From the NCBI GenBank assembly GCA_002422305.1, contig DIUG01000065.1, positions 1 to 15,329 of the forward strand: DNA of 15,329 nt, given 5' to 3'. The DNA comes from Patescibacteria group bacterium UBA6164. GTDB lineage: Bacteria; Patescibacteriota; Gracilibacteria; BD1-5; UBA6164. Below are positions 1 through 8,983 of the stretch, piece by piece. The first letter of the stretch is position 1. Each line of letters starts with the position of its first letter. Made by a program: the position numbers and the translations under genes. The notes below the pieces were generated by a model. It ran no database searches. It saw nothing but the letters and a program-made list of their open reading frames with translations, and had not been told where the DNA came from.

Positions 1-980
1 TCCACAGATTTTAGGTAATTACCGAGTTTTTCGACTTCTATAAAATTCTTAAAAAAATCTACCATATATCATCTTATATTCCAAGCATATCTTGTAAGTA
101 TTTGTAAAAGCCAAATAAGAAGAGTAAAAGTAGCCATTGTAAAATCTCAATTTATAACTCAAATTCAAACACTAAAAAATATAAAAATATAGATTCATTT
201 TAAAATTAAGTCTGAAATAGAATTTAAAGAATTTTTTCTTAAATCTCAAAAAAACCGTAATTTTTTCCTTTTTTCAAAAATATCTTGAATTATAGATAAT
301 TCATTTAAAATTTTATTATTTTGTAATATTTCAAATTTTGACATAAAAATTTTTATTCTATTTCTATCAAGTTGTATTTTATATTCTTTTGATTTTAACC
401 TTGTTTCCTTAAGTATATTTAATCATTTTGAAAAAAAATAAATAATGAAAAAAAATAGAACTATAAATACTAAAAAATAATAAATATTAGGAACTTTTAA
501 AGAAATTAATACAAATATATAAATTATAGAAAAAACTTCTACAAATATTGATAAAAATAATCTTATAATATTTAAATTTCCTTCAAATCAACTAAATATT
601 ATACTACTAAGTTTTCAAACTCAATACTTTTCTATATCAGTATTATTAAGATTTATAAATTTAGTTAGATATATTTTATGAAGTCAATTATTAGCTTCTT
701 CTATATGGTTTGAATATAAAGAATCTGAAAAAAGTTGTCAAACAAGACTTATAATAGATGTTCATATAAAAATATAAATCCAAAAATAAAGATTTTCTAA
801 ATTTTTTAAATCAATGTATTTTATTATATAGGACATTATTACAACAATAAAAATACTTTGAAATCAATCCCATATTTCAATAATAGAATAAATAGTAAAA
901 TTTTTAAAACTATACCTTACTGGTTCTAAAATCTTTTTTGATGTTTCAAATAAAGATCTTTTAATTTCTTTTTCTTTCAT
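1..980 (-). CDS. ABC exporter, transmembrane domain (partial; C-terminus lies outside the window)
   Basis: The ATG is at 980-978 and the frame runs open off the left edge, giving about 326 residues with TGA read as Gly. The protein has the look of a type I ABC exporter membrane domain: a short charged N-terminus (MKEKEIKRSLFETSKKIL), hydrophobic segments near residues 40-57, 65-83, 140-160, 165-187 and two more near 260-300, and a long charged stretch between the fourth and fifth. The end, with ATFTLLIWLLQILTRYAWNI then DFFKNFIEVEKL, resembles the last helix and coupling region before the nucleotide-binding domain. That ATPase domain would lie beyond the window, so no Walker motif is visible and the substrate cannot be judged. 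Family assignment rests on topology and this C-terminal pattern, not on catalytic residues. It is separated from the upstream gene by a terminator-like hairpin and is probably transcribed alone. Confidence 0.7.
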
Positions 981-1016
981 ATTTTATTAATTAGAATTAT
1001 AAATTCAAACAAATTA

Positions 1017-1055
1017 AAAATATATAAAATAGAAAATTACTATTTTATATATTTT
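1017..1055 (-). terminator. Terminator-like hairpin after the CNNM/CorC gene
   Basis: A perfect 15-bp inverted repeat (arms 1017-1031 and 1041-1055, 9-nt loop) lies 10 bases past the stop of the CBS-domain gene. In the leftward direction it ends in a run of five T followed by AATTT. It is all A/T, so stability is modest, but position and shape fit an intrinsic terminator separating this gene from the ABC gene downstream. Confidence 0.5.
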
Positions 1056-1064
1056 AGTTTTAAA

Positions 1065-2360
1065 TTAATTTTTTTTTACTTCTATTTTACCAATTGTATG
1101 GTCTTCTATACTTGTTACTTTAAAATCTATTTTAGTAAAGTTTTCTACATTATCTAAAAATAAATCAAAGGTAATAATTTCTCATCTTTCAGGAAATCTT
1201 TCTAATTGATGAGTAATTATATAACTAATAGTCTCTCAAGAAAATTCTTTTTCATCCAATCAAATATTTTCTAATTTCAATCATAATTCATCTAATACAT
1301 TTTCAATCATAACATCTGGTTCTACTAACAAAGATCATTTTCATGTTTTTTTTATTTCATCTACTTCCTTATCGGTTTCATCTCTTATTTCACCAAAAAC
1401 TTCTTCAACTATATCTTCTAATGTTATAAGTCATGAAACTCATCAATATTCATCCATAACAATTGCCATTATTTTATGAGCTTTTTGAAAATCTTCCAAT
1501 AATTTAGGTAATGGTAAATTTAAAGGAATTTTCATTACTTTTTGTAATTCAAGCTCTGATAATTTTTTATCTAAATTTCAATCTTTTACTTGTAAAAGTA
1601 ATTCTCTTCAAGTAATAAAACTATCTATTTTATCTATTGTTTCTCTATATACTGGTATTCTACTATGAGTATGTGATAAATAAAAATCTAATGCCTCCAA
1701 TACAGTTTTTTCAGATGATAAAGCCTCAATTTTTACTCTAGGTGTCATTATTTCATCTACATAAGTATCTTCTAATTCTAAAATATTTTTTATTTTTTCA
1801 TGCTCATCTTTTTCTAAACTTCAAGAATCTCTTCACATATCTATAAAACTTTCTATTTCTTCATCAGTAATTCTTTCTACTTTTCACTTTGAAGAAAAAA
1901 TCCTAATTATAACTTCCATAAATGTAATAACTGGGTATAATAGAATCATTAAATATTTATAAAATGGTGCTACAAGTAATGATATTGTAGAAGCATTTTT
2001 TGTAGCTATACTTTTAGGAATAATTTCTCAAAAAAGTAAAAGTAAAAATGTTATAATTCAAGTAGATATTCAAATAGCAGTGGATTGAGGTAATCAAGAA
2101 GATTCTCATATAGCAATTGCTATAGTGGTAGCCAATGCAGCAGTATAAACATTGACTAAATTATTTCAAATAAGAATAGTTATAAGTAATCTATCAGTAT
2201 TTGATTTAATTTTTTTTAATGACTTTGCTCAAAATTTATTTTGTTTTACAAGTGAATCTATTTTATGTTCAGCTAAACTCATTAAAGCTATTTCTGTACC
2301 AGAAAAAAAAGCCGACAGTAAAAACAATATAAAAAACAAAAGTATGAGTAAGGGATCCAT
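1065..2360 (-). CDS. CNNM/HlyC/CorC-family membrane protein with CBS pair
   Basis: A 431-residue protein in code 25, close to the usual length for this family. The N-terminus has the DUF21/CNNM signature (LLSAFFSGTEIALMSL, residues about 14-29) and several membrane segments to about residue 155, including FGEIIPKSIATKN. Two CBS domains follow at about 200-265 (VDEIMTPRVKIEAL, SRIPVYRE) and 270-330 (IMAIVMDEYGGVSGLITLED). A C-terminal CorC_HlyC domain ends the protein (about 345-428). Family members are linked to magnesium or cobalt efflux; the exact ion here is not shown by the sequence. The start is chosen because MDPLLILLFF gives the canonical N-terminus, with a candidate promoter about 27 bases upstream. 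The glycines of DEYGGVSG and FGEIIPK are TGA codons, good support for the recoding. Confidence 0.93.
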
Positions 2361-2386
2361 GTAATATAGTTAATAGTTAATATAAA

Positions 2387-2417
2387 ATTATATTATTTGT
2401 TTTTTATTCTTTGTAAA
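2387..2417 (-). promoter_or_regulatory. Candidate promoter of the CNNM/CorC gene
   Basis: On the minus strand there is TTTACA (2417-2412) and a perfect TATAAT (2392-2387), with the latter 26 bases from the ATG. The spacer is 19 nt, longer than the ideal 17, and such matches are common in DNA this A/T-rich. Placement just after a terminator hairpin makes it plausible. Confidence 0.4.
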
Positions 2418-2435
2418 GACATTTTTTATAAAAAG

Positions 2436-2487
2436 TTTCAAAAGAAATAGAATTATTTTTCAAAAAATAATTCTATTTCTTTTGAAA
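2436..2487 (-). terminator. Long perfect hairpin at the 3' end of the pilin-like gene
   Basis: The arms 2436-2460 and 2463-2487 are perfectly complementary over 25 bp with a 2-nt spacer. The stop codon of the pseudopilin-like gene (2455-2453) lies inside the arm, so the last 10 or so codons are part of the stem. Leftward, the stem is followed by CTTTTTATAAAAAA. It probably terminates the leftward pilin operon and may stabilise the 3' end of its mRNA. Confidence 0.6.
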
Positions 2488-3604
2488 TATATCTTCAATT
2501 ATTATCAATAATAATTTCATTTCAAATATATTTAATAATATCTTCAGCACTATCATCTATAGGATTTATATAAATTCAACTACCTGTATTTGTTTTTCAA
2601 GTTATATTATATACTAAAGATACTTCTCATACAGATTTTAAAAAAATTGCATAATAATTATTTGAAAAGTCAAAATTGTATTCATTTCATGTAATTCATC
2701 ATGATAAACTTAAAATTCAAGAATTATTTTGTAAATATCAAGTACTAGATAATAATTCTCATGAATAAATCTCAACAGCAGATAATTCTTTTGTATTATT
2801 ATAAATTGTTTTATCAAATTTTATCAATTTTATAGCAAAATCATTATCTACATCAAAATGTAGATATCAAGAGACTACATCTCAAATTTTTATATTTAAA
2901 GTATCATTATTATTTATATTTTGATCTATTATTTCAATTGTTTTATCAGTATTCCAAAATACCTTTTTAAATCAATCATATGGTGATACAAATCAATAAA
3001 AAGTTTTTCTAGCTAATACATCGTCATCTTGTCAAAAATTTGGATAATATATATTTCATGTAGAAGTAACTAAATAATTATCACTATTAAAATTATCATC
3101 AAATCAATCAGGAATAAAATAATCATAAGAAGAAAAATCTATAAATGTATTATCACTATCTCAAAAACTAGATAATCATAATCATCAAGAAAGAGTAATT
3201 ATATTTCATAAATATTCTGCTTTATCAAAATCAGTAAATCAAGTATTAAAATATATTTTTAAACTATTTCAAAAATAATTTCATTCACAATAAACAACTC
3301 AACTATAAATTAATATAGTTCAAATATCATCATTGTTTATACCTCAACTCATTGACACATTTGTTGATGGACAAGATATGTTATCTATAAATCAATCTCA
3401 ATTAGAATTCATTTGTTTATTTAAATCTATAGATATTTTAGAATCATTATCTATATTAGAAAATAATTTTGATTCATATTCATAATAATCATTAATATTA
3501 AATAAATATGAATTATTATTTAATAATATTGTTGCAAATATAACAGATATCATAACTAAGAATAGTACATATATTAAAACTACTGCTTTCTTTGTATTTT
3601 TCAT
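2453..3604 (-). CDS. Large pseudopilin-like surface protein lacking Glu5 (PilX/GspK-like candidate)
   Basis: A 383-residue protein in code 25. It starts with a short basic leader and one hydrophobic helix (KKAVVLIYVLFLVMISVIFA, residues 6-25), the arrangement of a type IV pilin N-terminus, but there is no Glu at mature position +5. Among known families the tip pseudopilins GspK and PilX often lack this Glu, so a similar capping role is possible; this is inference. The rest is a Gly/Asn/Asp/Ser-rich, beta-prone ectodomain with no recognised domain, with two cysteines near residues 77 and 106. It begins 2 bases after the stop of the upstream pilin-like gene, so the two are one operon and probably translationally coupled. 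Most of its glycines, including GG pairs, are TGA. I do not recognise a closer homologue. Confidence 0.75.
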
Positions 3605-3606
3605 AA

Positions 3607-4248
3607 TTAAAAATTTATGTTAATTTTTTTTAAATTATCTCTTGGTAAATTATTCCAATTTTGTCAAACTAAATTTATATTAAAATCCATATTTATTAAT
3701 AAATTCATTTCATAAATAGATCATGAATTATAAGAAAAAATTTCTAGATCCTGAATTTTTAAATCATAATATATTTGATCATCAAAAAAAGTAAAATCAT
3801 ATATTTTATTTATATCATTATCTATTTCTAATAATTCAGAAGATGATAATTTTCTAAATCAAATTCATCTATCTTCATATTTTAATATATCTGTATCTAG
3901 TTTTTTATCAGTTAATTTTATTACACCTAACAATATTCAATTATTTCAAGATAAATCTCTCATAAGAAAAACATCACTTCAAGTAGAGGTATTATCAATT
4001 ATAATTCATCAAGTTAAATAAACATTTCTTAAATTATTTAATTTATAAGAAAAATCATAAAACTGTGATAATACATTTATTTCATTTTTATTATTATTAA
4101 TTCAATTAGTAATGTCTAATAAAAAAATAAAAATAAAAGATAATACCATACTAGAAATAAAACTAGCTATTACTACTTCAGTCAAAGTAAAAGCTTTAAA
4201 AATATTATTTTTATAATTTATTAAAAAAGATTTTTTATTATTTAGCAT
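3607..4248 (-). CDS. Type IV pilin-like protein (PilW/GspJ-like candidate)
   Basis: A 213-residue protein. After a 17-residue basic leader comes KAFTLTEVVIASFISSMVLS, a typical prepilin cleavage and helix motif with Phe +1 and Glu +5, though the -1 residue is Ala instead of the usual Gly. The C-terminal part (DTDILKYEDRGIGFRKLSSS and onward) is an unrecognised soluble domain. The length and the tolerated leader fit a minor pilin or pseudopilin of the PilW/GspJ kind. It is first in a two-gene leftward operon, ending 2 bases before the start of the next pilin-like gene, and lies opposite a divergent pair of pilin-like genes 66 bases away. The order of such genes suggests one tip complex, exported to the outer face of the membrane and processed by a prepilin peptidase not in this window. 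Confidence 0.8.
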
Positions 4249-4314
4249 TTTTGAACTTTACAAAAGATATAATTTTTATAAACTATATTGTAATAGTTTT
4301 TTTCTTTTTTCAAA
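4249..4314. promoter_or_regulatory. Divergent intergenic region between two pilin operons
   Basis: These 66 bases separate two head-to-head pilin-like operons and must carry both promoters or lie inside their leaders. Leftward, TTGAAA (4312-4307) with CAATAT about 17 bases further on is one weak candidate. Rightward, TTGAAC (4251-4256), TTTACA (4257-4262) and TATATT further down are candidates, but no pair has good spacing. The region is called from gene arrangement, not from motif quality. Confidence 0.4.
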
Positions 4315-4749
4315 ATGATAAAAAATAATTTATGAGAATCATTAGTATGAATTATTATTTGAGTTTTTATATTATCATTTATTATATTATGAGTTTCAAA
4401 CTTATTAATAAATAGTAAAAAAATAATAGAAGATTACGATAATATAAAAACAATAAATATATTAGTAAATAATACAAATAATATATTAACAAAATTAGAT
4501 ACATCAATTTTACAAGAAAATGATTATTTTTATTTATATAAAGATAAAACTTATAAAAATTTTTTAATTTTCACATGAACAATAAATGAGTCTTATAAAT
4601 ATATAAATAAATATTGAGATCATATAGAAAATATAGACTTATATAATTGAGATATATATTCTAGAATATTATCAGTAGAAAAAGAAAATGATTATAAATG
4701 AAAAAATAATCAAATATTAAAAACAGATATAAAGAAAATAATAAAATAG
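4315..4749 (+). CDS. Minor pilin-like protein with altered cleavage motif
   Basis: A 144-residue protein, MIKNNLGESLVGIIIGVFIL at its start. The hydrophobic helix from residue 8 to about 31 and the motif G-E-S-L-V-G match the PilV/GspI-like form G(Q/F)SLVE used in many minor pilins, with Gly at -1. The +5 position, normally Glu, is Gly here and is encoded by TGA, as is the -1 Gly. The remainder is a small Asn/Lys/Asp-rich soluble domain with no recognised fold. It is first in a rightward operon, 44 bases before a GspG-like gene, and divergent from the two other pilin-like genes. If TGA were a stop this gene would end after seven codons. Confidence that it is a real gene is high; assignment to a pilin class is moderate. 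Confidence 0.75.
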
Positions 4750-4793
4750 TCTTTCTTTATAAAACAATTATTTATAACTTTTAAATATATTAT

Positions 4794-5570
4794 ATGAAAT
4801 TAAATAAAACAAAAAAAATAGCTTTTACAATGGTTGAGCTTATAGTTACAATTACTATTATTGCTATATTATCAACTATTTGATTTAGCTCATATATTTC
4901 ATATTTATGAGATGCTAGAGATTCAGAAAGAAAAGCAAATATGTGAGAAATAATAAGTTCACTAAAATTATACAAATTAAAAAGATGAGCATATCCTATT
5001 CCATGAGATCATTTTAATATAACTAATAGCTGAAATTTGGTTGCCACACAATGAGAATTAAATGAAAAAGTACTTCTTACTACTATGGATAACTTACCAA
5101 TAGATCCGTTTACAAATAAATATTATTTTTATTCAGTTACAAAAAATAAACAAGAAGCTCAAATAGCAATAACATTAGAAAATTGAGATTTTCCTATAGC
5201 ATTATTAGATTGAGATTATAAAACAGTTTCAAAAAATGTACTTCCTAGTATATTATTAGCAACATGAACTACAACTAGTATAGAAATTCACACTTGAGTA
5301 CTTGATTGATCTATCAACAGAAATTTGTTCATAATGAATTGATGAAAAAATTTACCATATAGTATATTAAAACCAAATGAAGTTTTCTATGCATGAGAAA
5401 ATATAGATGATATAATTAATCTATGAGATATAAGTTTTTGGCAAAATAGTGATTTTACATCTTGTACTGAAATATCTGAAGCAGCAAAATTAATACATGA
5501 AGTATGAATAGAAGAATATCAAATAAATGAAAATTGATATTTAAATAATACATGATGCATATTACCATAA
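4794..5570 (+). CDS. Type IV pilin / GspG-like pseudopilin
   Basis: A 258-residue protein. Residues 9-28 read IAFTMVELIVTITIIAILST, a classic type IV pilin/pseudopilin helix with Phe +1 and Glu +5 and Ala at -1. It is followed by SSYISYLGDARDSERKANMG and a segment KLYKLKRGAYPIPGDH that is typical of GspG/PilE-like proteins (alpha1 end and the alpha-beta loop). At 258 residues it is longer than most major pilins, with an extra C-terminal domain. Two cysteines, C224 and C255, sit near the C-terminus like the disulfide D-loop of type IVa pilins. It is second in the rightward operon and ends at a bidirectional terminator facing the propeller gene. It could be the major subunit or a large minor one; the sequence does not decide. 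Confidence 0.85.
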
Positions 5571-5580
5571 AAATATAAAA

Positions 5581-5618
5581 AAAAATATTAAATCTTTAAA
5601 TAAAGATTTAATATTTTT
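5581..5618. terminator. Bidirectional terminator between convergent pilin genes
   Basis: A perfect 17-bp stem (5581-5597 with 5602-5618) with a 4-nt AAAT loop lies between the stop of the rightward GspG-like gene (5570) and the stop of the leftward propeller gene (5619). It ends in T runs in both directions, which suits convergent transcription units. Confidence 0.7.
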
Positions 5619-7505
5619 TTATAAATTAGTAATTACATCTCAATTATTATTAATTGTGTCTAATCATCATTCTGAAAATATTATAATATTTCAATTTCAA
5701 TCTTGATTTATTAGAAAAATATTATTTCATAATAATTTATGAGTACTACTATGAAAAGTACTATAAGTTTCCCATATAGTTCAATTATATTTTGATAATC
5801 AATTTACTGTTCATACCCAAATATTACCATATGAATCTTCAAATAAATAATTAATATCATTATTTATAAGTCATCAAGAAGTATTAGAATTTGTATACTG
5901 TTCCCAATTGTCTCAATAATCATTTGTTATTCATATTCATGAATATGTTCATATCCATATATTTCATCAAGTATCTTCAAATATATACTTAATTCTATGA
6001 TCTGGTAATTTTCAAGAGTTATAATTTGTTACAACTCAATCTGAAATATTATATTTATCTACTCATTGAGAATTTGTTCAAAACCAAACATTTCATGATA
6101 TATCATTATAAATAACAGTTATATTATTATGAGTAATTCAAGAATTCTTTTTTGTATACTCAGACCATATTTCACCATTATATGATGAAACTCACAAATT
6201 AGTTCCTATCCATATTACTCAATAACTATCAGTATAAATATATTGTATATGTGTGCTTACTAATTCACTATTACCAAATGTATGCCATACATCATCATCT
6301 CTATTAAATAAATCATCTCCTGGATCTAATCTACTAATACGATTTACAGTTCATATCCGATATCTTCATAATGTATCTTGTGTAATAGAAGTAACATTAT
6401 CATTTATTAATGAACTATTATTTTTACTATAGATTATCCAATTAATTCAGTCAAAAATTGCAATTCAAGCATTAGTTCAAAATAAAAAATTTCAATGGTT
6501 ATCTTGATATACAGTAGTAATTTTTGTTCATGGTATATTACTTATATCTATATGAAGTACATTTATTATAAAAAATGTAATGAAGTCTATTCATCAACAT
6601 TCTACAAAATATTTTAGTTTAAAATTAACCAAATCACAAGCTAATATTTTTATTTTCATAGAAGGTTCTACAGAAAATAAATCTAATTCATCTATCTTAT
6701 TTACAGAAATAGTTTTTCATAATAAACTTCAACTGTAAGCATTTTTTAAATCTTTTAATAATGATACTTGATTATATGTTTGTTTTAATACACTAACACT
6801 TCAACTAAAAACTATTAAATTATTTGAAGAGAAATCTAAACCAGAATCCAATTTATAAATACTTCATTCATAGCTAGCAGGTAAATTTTCAAAATCATTA
6901 TAAACTAATTTATTATTATTAATAATATCCAATAAATCAGTTGTTGATAAATCACTAGAAATTATTGATGGAATTGCTAATATATTTGTAACTCAATTAG
7001 TTAATATAGATAAAACTTCTCCATTATAATTTCATTTAATAACTGCTATTCATTTTTTTGTTCAAATTTTATTTGCATTTGTTTTTCAAATAAGCATATT
7101 ACTAGAAACTAATCATGGCCTTTCCTCCATAACTCCAGCAATAGAAAACTCTTTTCTTGTATTTTTTATAGAATAAGTATATTCATTTTTTGTTAAAGGA
7201 TCTACTACATCTTTTGAATATCATATAGCATCTGAAACTGTTTTTCAAAATGTTCATTGTATCCAAACTACTTGTCAAGAATATGTTATTTCAGCTCAGT
7301 CTGTAGGATCAGGATAAAATCAGTTCTTAAGTACATAAATTCAAAGAGAAGATTCAATATTTTCTAACTCTATCAATCTACTTGAATCTCTTACAGACAC
7401 CAAATATGATGAAAAAGTTAATATTCAAACTATTCATAAAATAATTAAAATAGTAGTAACAGTTATTATTTCTACTAATGTAACTCAATATTTATTTTTA
7501 TACAT
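5619..7505 (-). CDS. Type IV pilin N-terminus fused to a seven-bladed Reg_prop-type beta-propeller
   Basis: A 628-residue protein in code 25. Residues 1-30 are a prepilin signal: MYKNKYG then VTLVEIITVTTILIILGIVG, with Gly -1 and Glu +5 conserved, followed by FSSYLVSVRDSSR as in GspG/PilE. Residues about 35-130 resemble a pilin head (NGFYPDPTDGAEI). A linker domain to about residue 325 has one cysteine pair (C290, C303). From residue 330 there are seven repeats starting near 330, 373, 421, 462, 505, 551 and 595. The best ones carry D-x-x-G-x-I/V-W-I/V/F-G-T followed by G-x-x-x-Y-N-G-x-x-W, the pattern of the two-component-regulator propeller (Reg_prop). Seven such blades make one closed propeller. 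Known Reg_prop domains are mostly periplasmic sensors of hybrid kinases; here there is no kinase, only a pilin anchor. The start is 21 bases after the hisS stop, so co-transcription with hisS is likely. A tip adhesin or ligand sensor is inference. Confidence 0.88.
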
Positions 7506-7526
7506 TGAAAATTATTACATACTATA

Positions 7527-8843
7527 TTAAGATAAGCTTTTTTCTAAATCAATAATTTTTAATTCGCTTTGTTTTCATAAAACAAGATTCTTTAATTGTA
7601 GTGTTCATCTCTTAATTTCATCTTCTCAAACTATTATTACAAATGGTATTTTTTTATTATCAGCATATTTTAATTGTTTTTGAATTTTTGTATCAGAATC
7701 CAAGTATAATTCAACATTTATTCAAATACTTCTCAAATATTTAACAATTTGTACATTATTTGTTAAATATTCCTCTCACATATTTACCACTAATACTTTT
7801 GTTATAGTTTTACTTCATAATTCTATTTTTCATAAATTATTCAAAATAGATATTAATCTGGAAAGTCCTATACTTGCTCAAACTCATGGATAATTATTTT
7901 TTGAAAAATTTGAAGTTAAATTTTCATACCTTCATCATGATGATATACTTCATAATAATTCAGATCATTCAATAAAAGTTTCAAAAACAGTTCCAGTATA
8001 ATAATTTAATCATCTAGAAATAGACGGATTTATTTTTATATATTTTTCTTCTACTCAAATATTAAGTAAATTTTCATATAAATATTTTAATTCAGCTACT
8101 CACTCTAATAATTGTTCATCTTCAAAAGTAGAAAAAAAATTTAGTATTTCTGAACTGTTTCTAATTTCTCAGATATTTATATAAGATAAAATATGATTTA
8201 TTTGTTCTTCATTTAATCAAAGATCTTCTAACATAGGAACAATTGATTTTACTTTATCTTTTTTATCTATTACTCATATTACTTTTTTAAATTCATCAAC
8301 TCAAATACTATTCAAGTATCATGACAATAATTTTTTATTATTTATATTTATAATAAAGCTTCAAAAATCTAGTTCTTTTAATGCATTATAAATAGTCGAC
8401 AATATTTCTACATCAGCAAATAATGGTAATTTTGAATTTCATATTATATCTATATCTGCTTGATAAAATTCTCTATATCTTCATTTTTGTGGTCTCTCTC
8501 ATCTATAAACTTTTCCTATTTGTTGTCTCTTGAAAGGAAAAACTAATTCTCATTCATATTGTGCTACATATCTAGCTAAAGGAACAGTTAAATCAAAACG
8601 AAGTCATAATTCAAAATCATTTTTTTCATCTCATTCTGCCTTAAGTCTTTTTATAGCATATATTTCATTATCATCTGCTCATTTAGATATAAGTGTTTCT
8701 ATTCTTTCTATATGTGGTGTATCTAATGATGTAAATCAAGAAAGAGAATAATTCTTTTTAATAATATCTTTATAATTATCTTCTATTATTTGTGCATCAG
8801 GTAAATTTTCATAAAATCAAGATATAGCTTTTGGTTTAATCAT
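7527..8843 (-). CDS. hisS: Histidyl-tRNA synthetase
   Basis: A 438-residue class II synthetase that charges tRNA-His with histidine in the cytoplasm. Visible features include KAISGFYENLPDA at the start (motif 1 region), LGLRFDLTVPLARYVAQ (79-95), motif 2 as YRGERPQKGRYREFYQADID (113-132), the histidine-binding loop RGLNYYTGTVFE (277-288), SSGGRYENL (301-309), and motif 3 near GVGASIGLSRL (320-330). A C-terminal anticodon-binding domain covers about 346-438 (VLVVNM, LRSIGINVELY, FVIIVGEDEI). Length and order are normal. About 31 of 34 glycines use TGA, which makes this the clearest housekeeping proof of the code in this window. It sits between a DNA methylase gene upstream (129 bases) and the pilin-propeller gene downstream (21 bases); no functional tie to either is evident. 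Confidence 0.97.
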
Positions 8844-8972
8844 TTTTTATATTTTAAATATATAATATATCTTACTAACAACCTCTAAATATTATATAAA
8901 AATAGAAATAAATCAAATAGAAAGGCTCAATTGCTATATTTATTTTTTGATAGAAAGGCTCAATTGCTATAT
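8844..8972. other. Intergenic region between the DNA methylase and hisS
   Basis: No gene is seen in these 129 bases. They contain the first copy and most of the second copy of a 33-bp tandem repeat and a leftward stretch from about 8885 to 8850 with TTGTTA and A/T-rich -10-like hexamers that could be the hisS promoter. A GAGG-like ribosome-binding sequence is not placed near the hisS ATG. Confidence 0.4.
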
Positions 8973-8983
8973 TTATTTTTTGA
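8918..8983. repeat. Perfect 33-bp tandem duplication
   Basis: The units 8918-8950 and 8951-8983 are identical and directly adjacent. Each starts TAGAAAGGCTCAATTGC and ends TTTTTTGA. The second unit covers the last three codons and stop of the methylase gene (stop at 8975-8973), so the duplication repeated the gene end into the spacer. Two units without spacers do not make a CRISPR array. Confidence 0.95.

Noticed and set aside
2152..2364. Rightward open frame inside the CNNM/CorC gene
   Set aside because: It is antisense to a well-supported gene and its product matches no family.
8918..8983. CRISPR array
   Set aside because: Only two units, directly adjacent with no spacer and no cas genes near.
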